DNA of 64,000 nt from Methylophilaceae bacterium (lineage in GTDB: Bacteria; Pseudomonadota; Gammaproteobacteria; Burkholderiales; Methylophilaceae): contig JAIYBT010000003.1 in assembly GCA_027488395.1 (NCBI GenBank), positions 62,001 through 126,000 on the forward strand, read 5' to 3'. This document shows, one piece after another, positions 9,362 through 16,812 of this stretch; position 1 is the stretch's first letter, and every line of letters starts with the position of its first letter. The notes under the pieces are model-generated. The model ran no database searches. It was given only the letters and a program-made list of their open reading frames with translations, and was not told the origin of the DNA. The position numbers and the translations under genes were made by a program.

Positions 9362-9390
9362 TTGACAATATAAATGAGAAACATTATCAT
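9362..9390 (+). promoter_or_regulatory. Sigma-70 promoter of hemP-tonB-exbB-exbD
   Basis: TTGACA at 9362-9367 and TATCAT at 9385-9390 with a 17-base spacer. The start point would be near 9397, about 25 bases before the hemP ATG. The -10 element lies inside the Fur box at 9373-9391. Confidence 0.8.
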
Positions 9391-9391
9391 T
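9373..9391 (+). promoter_or_regulatory. Fur box overlapping the hemP promoter
   Basis: AATGAGAAACATTATCATT agrees with the 19-base form AATGATAATCATTATCATT at 17 positions. It covers the spacer and the -10 element, the classical geometry for Fur repression when iron is plentiful. The following bases TTGCATT are shared with the second box at 11824. Confidence 0.82.
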
Positions 9392-9421
9392 TGCATTCAC
9401 TAATCAATCTGTATTACGCGT

Positions 9422-9694
9422 ATGCCCTTAAAGTCAACATTGCGGATCCCCGCTGCGATGAAACAGCTACAAGCCGATATGCCGTCAGCGTCGACCGCAA
9501 TCGATGCTGACAAAGCACCACATGCCTATGTAGCCACGGAGGTTGATGCCGTCGGCGTCGTGGCTTGCTTAGACGCACAACAGTTGTTCGCAAACTGTAA
9601 CGCAATCACCATTCAACATGCGGGTGAAATATATCTGCTCAGTCTTACACGTCAAAATAAATTATTACTCACTAAGCAGGCAGAAAAAGCATGA
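9422..9694 (+). CDS. hemP: HemP-like hemin uptake protein
   Basis: 90 residues; the C-terminal 45 (LFANCNAITIQHAGEIYLL-type segment, then LTRQNKLLLTK) match the small HemP family found in front of heme and siderophore uptake genes. The function of HemP is not settled; it has been linked to activation of heme-uptake genes in some Proteobacteria. The N-terminal 40 residues are poorly conserved, and ATGs at 9458 and 9479 are alternative starts; none has a good ribosome site. Its stop overlaps the tonB start by four bases (ATGA), and it is the first gene after the Fur-controlled promoter. Confidence 0.78.
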   Translation: MPLKSTLRIPAAMKQLQADMPSASTAIDADKAPHAYVATEVDAVGVVACLDAQQLFANCNAITIQHAGEIYLLSLTRQNKLLLTKQAEKA

Positions 9695-10605
9695 CACTTC
9701 GCACCACAGAGGCCATGTCATTGCAACCCACGACGCTGGCAATGCAGGGTTTAGAGACGTCACTCTCATTCAAGGCACGCCGTTATGATGCAGCCATGTT
9801 AAAACTGGGTTTGTCCCAACAGGCCGCATTGTGGGCACCGACAACCCACCGTCCTGCAGCCCCTTGGCTTTTGGTTGCCGTGATCGCGGTACATCTCACC
9901 ATGGCGGTGATATTTGTAGTTTCGAGGCAGGCTGCCACAGTGACGCCGCCGATGCCGATCATGGTCGCGGTGGTGACGTCCGTTGCAAGTCCAGCCCATC
10001 CAATAATGACACAAAACCCCCTTATCCAACCCAAGGAGCATGACCAAGCGGTGCAGCGTGCGCCAACGCCGCCGCGTGCGGCGCAAGCGGCAAACCCACA
10101 ATCTGCTATCAATGCACCGTCCTATCAGATGCGTGACGCAGGGGATATGCCACAAAGCACGCAGCCATCTGCTACAGCCTTGCCTGCCCAGCTTCCAACC
10201 ATGAGCAGCGAGCTGCCTTCCGCCAACAGTCATCAGGCGTTGGCAACGCTAACAACCAATCAGGCTGATCGTTCTCTTGCGCCAGCAATGCAAACAAATG
10301 AGGCTAGTGATGCGCCGATTGAGCCACCAAAATTTGGGGTTGCCTATTTAAATAATCCCGCACCCGAGTATCCACGGTTATCCAAGCGTGCTGGTGAAGA
10401 AGGGCGCGTGGTGATGCAGGTATTGGTAAGCGAGCGAGGGGTGGCCAGCCGTGTCGAATTGGCGAAAAGTAGTGGTTATGACAGGTTAGACCAAGCAGCC
10501 ATCAACGCAGTGAAGCAATGGCAGTTCGAGCCTGCGCGAAGACAGGGGAAAGCCATTCCAGCCGTGGTTATGGTGCCATTGTCTTTTAGTTTGACCAATG
10601 TATGA
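9691..10605 (+). CDS. tonB: TonB energy-transducing protein
   Basis: 304 residues. A cytoplasmic N-terminus of about 57 residues is longer than usual, followed by one membrane helix (about 58-78), a Pro/Ala/Gln-rich periplasmic linker (about 90-210) and a TonB C-terminal domain (about 220-304) with YPRLSKRAGEEGRVVMQVLV and the AVKQWQFEPARRQGK segment. TonB carries proton-motive energy from ExbB/ExbD to outer-membrane receptors. It is translated from an ATG overlapping the hemP stop and is followed 21 bases later by exbB. Confidence 0.93.
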   Translation: MTLRTTEAMSLQPTTLAMQGLETSLSFKARRYDAAMLKLGLSQQAALWAPTTHRPAAPWLLVAVIAVHLTMAVIFVVSRQAATVTPPMPIMVAVVTSVASPAHPIMTQNPLIQPKEHDQAVQRAPTPPRAAQAANPQSAINAPSYQMRDAGDMPQSTQPSATALPAQLPTMSSELPSANSHQALATLTTNQADRSLAPAMQTNEASDAPIEPPKFGVAYLNNPAPEYPRLSKRAGEEGRVVMQVLVSERGVASRVELAKSSGYDRLDQAAINAVKQWQFEPARRQGKAIPAVVMVPLSFSLTNV

Positions 10606-10626
10606 TTTTTTAAAAGGAGTTCACCC

Positions 10627-11370
10627 ATGCAATACACCCGTTTGCCCGAAACATGGCTAGCACAAGCCGATGCAGTCACGCTTATCGTCGCGCTGATTTT
10701 GGCCCTGATGTCGATAGTCAGTTGGTATTTAATGCTGAGTAAAGCGTGGAAGGCAAATCAAGAAAAGCAACAAATCGTGGCGTATGTGCGCCAATTTTGG
10801 CGGCATGCCACCTTACAAGAGGCGTTACGCGCAGAGCGTGCTGCATCATCTGCCTATCAATTGGCACGTACCGCAGTCGAATCCAGTGCGCATCACCAAC
10901 AACATGCCAGTCATGCTTTGGCGGCGGCCTGTAGCCAAGATGTGTTTATGAGTCGCCAATTACGTCGAGCGCTCGTGCAAACGCAATCCAGACTGGAAAA
11001 CGGCTTGGGCGTGCTCGCGTCAGTGGGCAGTGTGGCGCCTTTTGTCGGCTTATTTGGTACGGTGTGGGGCATTTATCACGCATTGTCTGCGATTGGTCAA
11101 TCTGGGATGGCAAGTGTTGATAAAGTCGCAGGCCCTGTGGGCGAGGCCTTGATCATGACGGCTGTGGGCTTGGCGGTTGCTATTCCAGCGGTGTTGGCTT
11201 ACAACGCACTTTTAACATCGAATCGTTTAGTGATGGCGGAGTTAGATCACTTTGCACAAGATTTACATACCTTGCTTAGCACTGGTGCACCGTTATTAAT
11301 CCAGCCAAAACCAGCCGACAATCAAGTCACGGCTATCCACCGTCAATTTCAACAGAAAGCGCAAGCATGA
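10627..11370 (+). CDS. exbB: ExbB proton-channel subunit (MotA/TolQ/ExbB family)
   Basis: 247 residues. One membrane helix near 18-38, a cytoplasmic loop, then the MotA/TolQ/ExbB domain with LGVLASVGSVAPFVGLFGTVWGI (about 132-154) and a third helix around 178-200. With ExbD it uses the proton gradient to energise TonB. AAAGGAG precedes the ATG. The stop overlaps the exbD start (ATGA). Residues such as the Gly/Thr-rich third helix fit ExbB; the neighbours tonB and a siderophore receptor favour ExbB over TolQ. Confidence 0.94.
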   Translation: MQYTRLPETWLAQADAVTLIVALILALMSIVSWYLMLSKAWKANQEKQQIVAYVRQFWRHATLQEALRAERAASSAYQLARTAVESSAHHQQHASHALAAACSQDVFMSRQLRRALVQTQSRLENGLGVLASVGSVAPFVGLFGTVWGIYHALSAIGQSGMASVDKVAGPVGEALIMTAVGLAVAIPAVLAYNALLTSNRLVMAELDHFAQDLHTLLSTGAPLLIQPKPADNQVTAIHRQFQQKAQA

Positions 11371-11804
11371 TGATGCAATCAGAACATTGGCAAACAGAGG
11401 AAACGCGGAGCCCGATGAGTGAAATCAATACCACGCCCCTGGTGGATGTGATGCTGGTGTTATTGGTGATATTTATCATCACCGCGCCATTGCTCACGCA
11501 TGCGATCAATATTGATTTACCCAACGCGACATCACAAACTGTTCAACAAACGCCGGAGGTGATTGATTTGGCATTGGATGCGCAAGGACAGTTATTTTGG
11601 AACGATATGGCCATTGCCCCCGCAAGTTTGGCGCAGCAAATGAGCCAAGCTGCAACACAGTTGCCGATGCCTGTGCTGCAGATTCGTGCGGATAAACACA
11701 CGGAATATCAACAACTGGCAGAGGTATTAGCCATAGCCCAAGCGTCAGGCATGAGCCATATTGGTTTTTTAAGCACGCCAAGTGATTTAGGCAGCCGTCC
11801 ATAA
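11367..11804 (+). CDS. exbD: ExbD proton-channel subunit
   Basis: 145 residues. The stretch MSEINTTPLVDVMLVLLVIF contains the essential membrane Asp27 at the start of the single helix (about 25-45); a periplasmic domain follows with the ExbD/TolR pattern LQIRADKHTEYQQLAEVLAIAQ. It works with ExbB to power TonB. Three ATGs in a row (11367, 11370, 11373) make the exact start open by one or two codons. The gene ends 8 bases before the -35 element of the receptor promoter. Confidence 0.92.
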   Translation: MMMQSEHWQTEETRSPMSEINTTPLVDVMLVLLVIFIITAPLLTHAINIDLPNATSQTVQQTPEVIDLALDAQGQLFWNDMAIAPASLAQQMSQAATQLPMPVLQIRADKHTEYQQLAEVLAIAQASGMSHIGFLSTPSDLGSRP

Positions 11805-11812
11805 AAAATCAA

Positions 11813-11841
11813 TTGAATTATTAAATGATAATTGTTATCAT
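11813..11841 (+). promoter_or_regulatory. Sigma-70 promoter of the siderophore receptor operon
   Basis: TTGAAT (11813-11818) and TATCAT (11836-11841) with a 17-base spacer, the same -10 hexamer and layout as the hemP promoter. The -10 is buried in the Fur box at 11824-11842. Confidence 0.75.
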
Positions 11842-11842
11842 T
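11824..11842 (+). promoter_or_regulatory. Fur box of the siderophore receptor operon
   Basis: AATGATAATTGTTATCATT is a perfect palindrome with 8-base arms and is very close to the Fur consensus. It is followed by TTGCATT exactly as the first Fur box, suggesting that one promoter derives from the other. Confidence 0.9.
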
Positions 11843-11908
11843 TGCATTTAACGCAAGCCAACGAGACGTCTCCAGTAGCCAGCATTGCTAATTTTAAGGG
11901 AGACACGC

Positions 11909-14179
11909 ATGACGTTATTGTTTCATTCAACACCACTACACCCGAAAACATTGGTAAAACGCGCTGTAGGTGTCACAGTGCTCGCTGCATTACCTGCCTA
12001 TGCCATGGCAGGCGCGGTGACAGACACCGATCAGCGAGCACTAAATGCATCCGGTGATCAGGCGCAAACCATGACCGAGGTGAAGGTGAAGTCTTCCAAA
12101 GCGGCTACTCCAAATCATATTGGCTACCAAGCTACGCAAACGCGAGTCGGTAAAGTGAATCAAGACCCACACGATGTGCCACAAGCGGTGACCTCCCTCA
12201 CGCAAGCATTGTTACACGACCAGCAGGTAGGTTCGTTACGCGAGGCCTTACGCAATGTGGTGGGATTGTCGATTAACGCTGCAGAAGGTGGGCGCGCAGG
12301 AGATAACTTTAATTTACGTGGGTTTTATACCTTTGGCGATATTTATTTAGACAACATGCGCGACACCGCGCAATACAACCGCGAAACCTTTAACTTAGAA
12401 CAAGTGGATGTATTACGTGGCGCTGCCGCCATGTTGTTTGGCCGTGGCCAAGCGGGCGGTGTGATTAATCAAGTGAGCAAAATGGCGGAGCTGAATGATA
12501 AAAATACGGTCACTGGCAGCTATGGTGAATACGACTATCATCAATTTACCGCTGATGTTAATCAGCATCTGACAGAAACTTCGGCGCTACGCATCAATTT
12601 GATGGATCGCCACGAAGAAACCTACCGTCAAAACCCAACCACGGGCGATCGCCCAGCGTTGGATCGGCAAGGGATTGCCGTGAGTTTCGGGGCGGGGATT
12701 GGTACAGAAAACGAGTTTTTCCTAAACCATATCTACACACAAACGCGCGATGTGCCTGATTTTGGTATTCGATTTGCCAACAAGCGGCCGCTCAATAGTG
12801 CGCCTAACAACGTGAGTGACCGCACCTTTTGGGGCGCCAGCAATAACTTTGATGACAGTGATACCCGCATGACCACTGCGATATTCACGCATCACTTTAA
12901 CGAAGACACGCAATTGCGCACGCAATTACGGCACGCGCATTACCAACGTGCTTATTGGGCAAAGTTGCCGCCAAACACCGCCACGCCCGCGCTCCCCACT
13001 GTCAACAGCAGTGTGGGTGGTAACCAAGCTCGGTATCTAGATAACGAAACAATTAATTTGCAATCGGATTTTAGTCGCCAGTTTGAGCTCGCTGGCATGC
13101 AACATCAGCTGTTATCTGGGGTGGAGTATTTGAAAGAAAACGCGCATCGCGCCAACTTGGTAGATCTAGACCCAACGGCGGGCTTTTTATTCAGCCGTCA
13201 CGTTTATAACCGCGTGAATCCGACGAAATACGATGCCCACAACTATGCAATGTATGTGCAAGACAGTATTGAGTTTATGCCAAACTGGACGGTACTCGCC
13301 GGCATACGTCGGGATGAAATGGATGCGCATTATTCATCTGCGATTTCGCCACGGTTAAATTTTGCTGAAAACAGCTATCGCTCGGGCCTATCTTGGCAGC
13401 CTAACCCTGACCGCCATTATTATGTGACCTTTAGTGATTCGTTTAGCCCAACCGCTGATTTGTATCAATTTACCACCCAAAAGCAACCCGCCGAACGTGC
13501 GCGCACCTTGGAGTTGGGCAGTAAATGGTTGTTCTTAGACGGCGATTTAGCAGTGCGTACCGCCGTGTTTACCACGACCAAAGATTGGGAGCGCAACACG
13601 GATTTGGAAACTGCCATCAATAGTCCGATCTTAACTAAACGCCGTCGCACCAATGGCATCGAGCTGGAAGTCACAGGGAAAATTACCGATCGCTGGGACG
13701 TGTTTGCAGGGCTGGCCTTGCTGGATGCGCGCATTATCAATGGTGCTGAAAACGTGTGTGCGACGATTGGGGGTGGGTGTACTGCGGTCGGGCAAATCGT
13801 CACGGCAGACCCGCAAATTGAAGGACAGCGCGCCCGTAATACGCCGATAGGCACCTTCAACGTGTGGACCACTTATGCGCTCACCCAAGCTTGGAAAGTG
13901 GGGGGTGGGGTAGAGGCGAAAGGCGAGCGCTATGCCTATGTGCCAAGTGCAGCCAATGCCAGTGCAAACTTTGTCAACGGTCACTTTAATCCGAATGCAG
14001 CCCCTGGCTTTGCCAGAGTAGATGCGTTTGCAGCCTACGAGCAACCCAAATGGGCGGTGCGTCTCAATATCAAAAACTTACTCAATAAAGAATATTACGA
14101 CGCAGTGTATGACCAAGGGGGTTTGGTGACACCGGGCAATAAACGTCAAGCGGTGATTACCACTGAGCTTAAATTTTAA
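11909..14179 (+). CDS. TonB-dependent siderophore receptor (Fiu/PiuA-like)
   Basis: 756 residues. Signal peptide to about 34 (ALPAYAMA before GAV), a TonB-box-like MTEVKVKS near 55-62, a plug domain (about 80-200, DVPQAVTSLTQALL, then LRGFYTFGDIYLDNMRDTAQY and VLRGAAAMLFGRGQAGGVINQV) and a 22-strand barrel ending in an aromatic residue (LKF). The plug pattern and the neighbour piuC resemble the catecholate receptors Fiu and PiuA. It imports ferric siderophores across the outer membrane. The ATG at 11909 has an AAGGGAG ribosome site; an earlier in-frame TTG is less likely. No siderophore synthesis genes are nearby, so xenosiderophores are plausible ligands. Confidence 0.93.
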   Translation: MTLLFHSTPLHPKTLVKRAVGVTVLAALPAYAMAGAVTDTDQRALNASGDQAQTMTEVKVKSSKAATPNHIGYQATQTRVGKVNQDPHDVPQAVTSLTQALLHDQQVGSLREALRNVVGLSINAAEGGRAGDNFNLRGFYTFGDIYLDNMRDTAQYNRETFNLEQVDVLRGAAAMLFGRGQAGGVINQVSKMAELNDKNTVTGSYGEYDYHQFTADVNQHLTETSALRINLMDRHEETYRQNPTTGDRPALDRQGIAVSFGAGIGTENEFFLNHIYTQTRDVPDFGIRFANKRPLNSAPNNVSDRTFWGASNNFDDSDTRMTTAIFTHHFNEDTQLRTQLRHAHYQRAYWAKLPPNTATPALPTVNSSVGGNQARYLDNETINLQSDFSRQFELAGMQHQLLSGVEYLKENAHRANLVDLDPTAGFLFSRHVYNRVNPTKYDAHNYAMYVQDSIEFMPNWTVLAGIRRDEMDAHYSSAISPRLNFAENSYRSGLSWQPNPDRHYYVTFSDSFSPTADLYQFTTQKQPAERARTLELGSKWLFLDGDLAVRTAVFTTTKDWERNTDLETAINSPILTKRRRTNGIELEVTGKITDRWDVFAGLALLDARIINGAENVCATIGGGCTAVGQIVTADPQIEGQRARNTPIGTFNVWTTYALTQAWKVGGGVEAKGERYAYVPSAANASANFVNGHFNPNAAPGFARVDAFAAYEQPKWAVRLNIKNLLNKEYYDAVYDQGGLVTPGNKRQAVITTELKF

Positions 14180-14188
14180 GGCGTCCAC

Positions 14189-14866
14189 ATGTTACTGAAA
14201 CTGCCAAATGTGCTGACAGCCAGCGAGTTAGCCTCGATTAATCAAGCCTTACAAGGTGCAGACTGGATCGATGGACGCACCACTGCAGGTGCGCAAGCGG
14301 CCACAGTGAAACACAACCAACAATTGGATCCAGAAGATTCAGTGTGTCAGCACATTCGGCAAACTGTATTGCAAGCGCTACAACGTGATCCATTGTTTTA
14401 CTCGGCCGTGTTGCCAGACAAAATTCTGCCGCCTTTTGTGAATCGCTATACGGGTAACAGCAACTACTATGGGTGGCATGTGGATAGCGCGCTACGCGCA
14501 GCACCTGAGGGCGGACGGTTACGCACCGATGTGTCTGCAACATTATTTTTGAATGCGCCCGACCAATACGAGGGTGGTGAGCTGGTGATCCAGGACACGT
14601 TTGGTGAGCAACGCGTCAAGCTCGCGGCGGGCAGCCTCGTGGTGTATCCAGCCAGCAGTGTACACGCGGTGCTACCTGTCACCCAAGGGCAACGGTTGGC
14701 ATGTTTTATGTTTATTCAAAGCTTGGTACGAGATACCACGCAACGTCGGTACTTGTTTGAGCTGGATATGGCTTTGGTCAAGCTTAGGCAACAAGTCGGT
14801 GAAAGCGCGGAGGTGGTCAGTCTTACCGGGCTTTATCACAACTTGCTAAGAAGCTGGTCTGCCTAA
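14189..14866 (+). CDS. piuC: Fe(II)/2-oxoglutarate-dependent dioxygenase PiuC
   Basis: 225 residues. The iron ligands are visible: His97 and Asp99 in YGWHVDS and His159 in SSVHAV; Arg169 fits the 2-oxoglutarate contact. PiuC (YbiX in E. coli) lies beside fiu/piuA-type receptors in many Proteobacteria; its exact substrate is unknown, with roles proposed in siderophore or receptor modification. Nine bases separate it from the receptor gene. Its stop codon is immediately followed by the ATG of the next gene, so the operon is tightly coupled. Confidence 0.92.
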   Translation: MLLKLPNVLTASELASINQALQGADWIDGRTTAGAQAATVKHNQQLDPEDSVCQHIRQTVLQALQRDPLFYSAVLPDKILPPFVNRYTGNSNYYGWHVDSALRAAPEGGRLRTDVSATLFLNAPDQYEGGELVIQDTFGEQRVKLAAGSLVVYPASSVHAVLPVTQGQRLACFMFIQSLVRDTTQRRYLFELDMALVKLRQQVGESAEVVSLTGLYHNLLRSWSA

Positions 14867-15946
14867 ATGATGCACGCCGTCAACACGATCGCCAGCCGAT
14901 GGCTAGATCAATATGCAGCACAAGCGCAGCAAACCTTGTCCCACGACAGGTGGCATTACTTGATGGGGGATGCAGTGGTTGATCAGTTAAACAGCCGCAA
15001 TCAAACCGCTTGGCAACACTGGTCAATTTGGCCCAGACCGTTGCAATCGTTCAACGAGGCCAATACCACGTGCTGCGTATTAGGTGAACAATGGGCGCAT
15101 CCGATCATGTTGGCGCCTGTGGCTTATCAACGCTTATTCCATGCCGAGGGCGAGATAGGCAGTGCGATGGCGTGTCATGCGCAGGATGGGCAAATGATGG
15201 TCAGTAGCCTCGCCAGCCAAAAACTAGATCATATACAAGCCGCTGCAGCGCAACCCTTGTGGTTTCAACTGTACTGGCAGGGCAATCGTGCTGACACCTG
15301 GGCGCTTTGCCAGCAAGCGATTGCCGCAGGCTACTGCGTGATTGTTTTGACAGTGGATGCGCCTGTGAAAACAGCTGTGCTCGACTTAACTCCTGATATT
15401 ACAGCGGTCAATTTAAGACAACCGCTGCGCCCGCGATCCTTAACGGTTGGGCAAAGTCTGGTGTTTGATGGCTGGATGTCACAAGCCCCGACCTGGGCCG
15501 ATGTGGCATGGTTACGGACACAACTGCATGTACCCTTGCTGATTAAAGGGTTGATGCATATGGATGATGTGCAACAGGCCGTCGGCTTAGGGTGTGAGGG
15601 CATCGTGCTGTCAAATCATGGTGGGCGGGTACTTGGCAGTGCGCCAACGGTTGCCAGCCTATTGCCTGCGATGTCAAAAGCCATCGCAGGGCAGGCCTTA
15701 TTGGTAGTAGATAGCGGTATACGCTCTGGAGAAGACGTGTTTAAAGCCATCGCTTTAGGCGCAGATGTCGTGTGTATTGGTCGCCCTTATGTGTGGGGCT
15801 TGGCTGCCGAAGGCGCCATGGGGGTGGCCAAGGTCATCCGTACCCTACGCGACGAGTTGGAAATGACCATGGCGCTGGCAGGCGTGACTTCACTTATGCA
15901 GATTAAACACACCTCACTTCTCCCCAATCACGCATTAAACTCATAA
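14867..15946 (+). CDS. FMN-dependent alpha-hydroxy acid oxidase/dehydrogenase
   Basis: 359 residues with the TIM-barrel of the lactate/glycolate oxidase family. Visible are the MLAPVAYQRLFHAEGE segment near 83-98, the TVDAP strand near 164, Lys in LLIKGLMH near 226, the catalytic His in LSNHGGR near 248, and the phosphate-binding VDSGIRSGEDVFKAIALGADVVCIGRP. The usual HGGRQLDGAPA continuation is changed to HGGRVLGSAPT, so the substrate may differ from lactate. The gene starts directly after the piuC stop, inside a Fur-controlled operon, an unusual setting. A PepSY protein and cytochrome b561 follow and could take its electrons; that is inferred from order only. Confidence 0.87.
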   Translation: MMHAVNTIASRWLDQYAAQAQQTLSHDRWHYLMGDAVVDQLNSRNQTAWQHWSIWPRPLQSFNEANTTCCVLGEQWAHPIMLAPVAYQRLFHAEGEIGSAMACHAQDGQMMVSSLASQKLDHIQAAAAQPLWFQLYWQGNRADTWALCQQAIAAGYCVIVLTVDAPVKTAVLDLTPDITAVNLRQPLRPRSLTVGQSLVFDGWMSQAPTWADVAWLRTQLHVPLLIKGLMHMDDVQQAVGLGCEGIVLSNHGGRVLGSAPTVASLLPAMSKAIAGQALLVVDSGIRSGEDVFKAIALGADVVCIGRPYVWGLAAEGAMGVAKVIRTLRDELEMTMALAGVTSLMQIKHTSLLPNHALNS

Positions 15947-15957
15947 AGGAAACCCCT

Positions 15958-16230
15958 ATGAAACTGAGCCAAATAGTCTTGTATTTAGGCTTAAGCCTAT
16001 CCATGCAAACGGTGCTTGCCGCAGCCGATTGTAAAGCCTATCCCAAGCAGGAATGGGCCTCGGAAGATACGCTGAAAGAAGCGTTAATTGCCGAAGGCTA
16101 CGTCATTAAAAAGTTTAAAGTCGATGGACATTGCTACGAAATGTATGGCCGCAATGCACAAAAGAAAAAAGTCGAACTATATTTTGATATGAAAACGTTG
16201 GGCATCGTAAAAGCCGAAATAGAGAAATAA
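15958..16230 (+). CDS. Secreted small PepSY-domain protein
   Basis: 90 residues: a signal peptide (about 1-21, VLAA) followed by a single PepSY-like unit with the pattern LKEALIAEGYVIKKFKVDG, CYEMYGRN and VELYFDMKTLGIVKAE. Two cysteines (near 25 and 60) could form a periplasmic disulfide. PepSY proteins often modulate redox membrane partners. AAAGGAAA provides the ribosome site, and the next gene, a cytochrome b561, begins two bases after its stop. This pairing suggests a small periplasmic partner of the cytochrome. Confidence 0.83.
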   Translation: MKLSQIVLYLGLSLSMQTVLAAADCKAYPKQEWASEDTLKEALIAEGYVIKKFKVDGHCYEMYGRNAQKKKVELYFDMKTLGIVKAEIEK

Positions 16231-16232
16231 GC

Positions 16233-16775
16233 ATGACGATCCGCTGGCCTTGGTGGGTGCGCTGGAGTCATTGGGTGGTGGCAGTCATGATCTTTGCATC
16301 ATGGATGCTTGCCTATGGTTGGCAGGAAACAGGGTGGATACACCGTAGCTTAGGGTATGCAGTGTGTGGGGTGTTGCTGTTGCGCTGGATTGGCGGATGC
16401 TTGAGCGTGGCGGCCGCTGCACGCTTTTATTGGCCAGGGTGGGCTTTGATCCATCAGGATTGGGTGTTACTCAAAAAACGGCAATGGTTAGCGCAGGCTG
16501 GGCATCACCCGATTGGACAGTGGGCGGTGTACGCCTTGTGGAGCACGCTACTCGGCTTATGCGTGACGGGTGTGTTGTGTCGCACCGATGCCTTGTGGGG
16601 CGAAGATTGGCCGATCAATGGCCACGCTTGGTTTAGCCATGCATTGATGGCCTTGGTAGCGTTACATGTGTGCGCGGTGCTTGGCTTAAGTGTGTGGCTG
16701 AAACAGCCCTTATTGCGCGCGATGCTGGTTGCGCAAGGTCAGTCGACAACCAGCAAATCGGCTGACGCGGCGTAA
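16233..16775 (+). CDS. Cytochrome b561 family membrane protein
   Basis: 180 residues with four membrane helices. Candidate haem ligands are His13 (WSHW), His37 (IHRSLGY) and histidines in HAWFSHALMALVALHV (about 129-143), the layout of the diheme bacterial b561/Ni-hydrogenase b-type family. It would carry electrons across the inner membrane. It closes the Fur operon and faces the convergent ATPase gene at 16813. Together with the PepSY protein it may reduce ferric-siderophores in the periplasm (compare PepSY-linked reductases such as FpvG) or take electrons from the oxidase upstream; neither is shown. Confidence 0.88.
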   Translation: MTIRWPWWVRWSHWVVAVMIFASWMLAYGWQETGWIHRSLGYAVCGVLLLRWIGGCLSVAAAARFYWPGWALIHQDWVLLKKRQWLAQAGHHPIGQWAVYALWSTLLGLCVTGVLCRTDALWGEDWPINGHAWFSHALMALVALHVCAVLGLSVWLKQPLLRAMLVAQGQSTTSKSADAA

Positions 16776-16812
16776 TGCAAATCGTGTTAGCGACGACGCA
16801 CTAGCGCGTAGC

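Noticed and set aside
13465-14044. Two minus-strand open frames of about 135 residues inside the siderophore receptor gene
   Set aside because: They mirror the receptor coding strand and show no family pattern; shadows.
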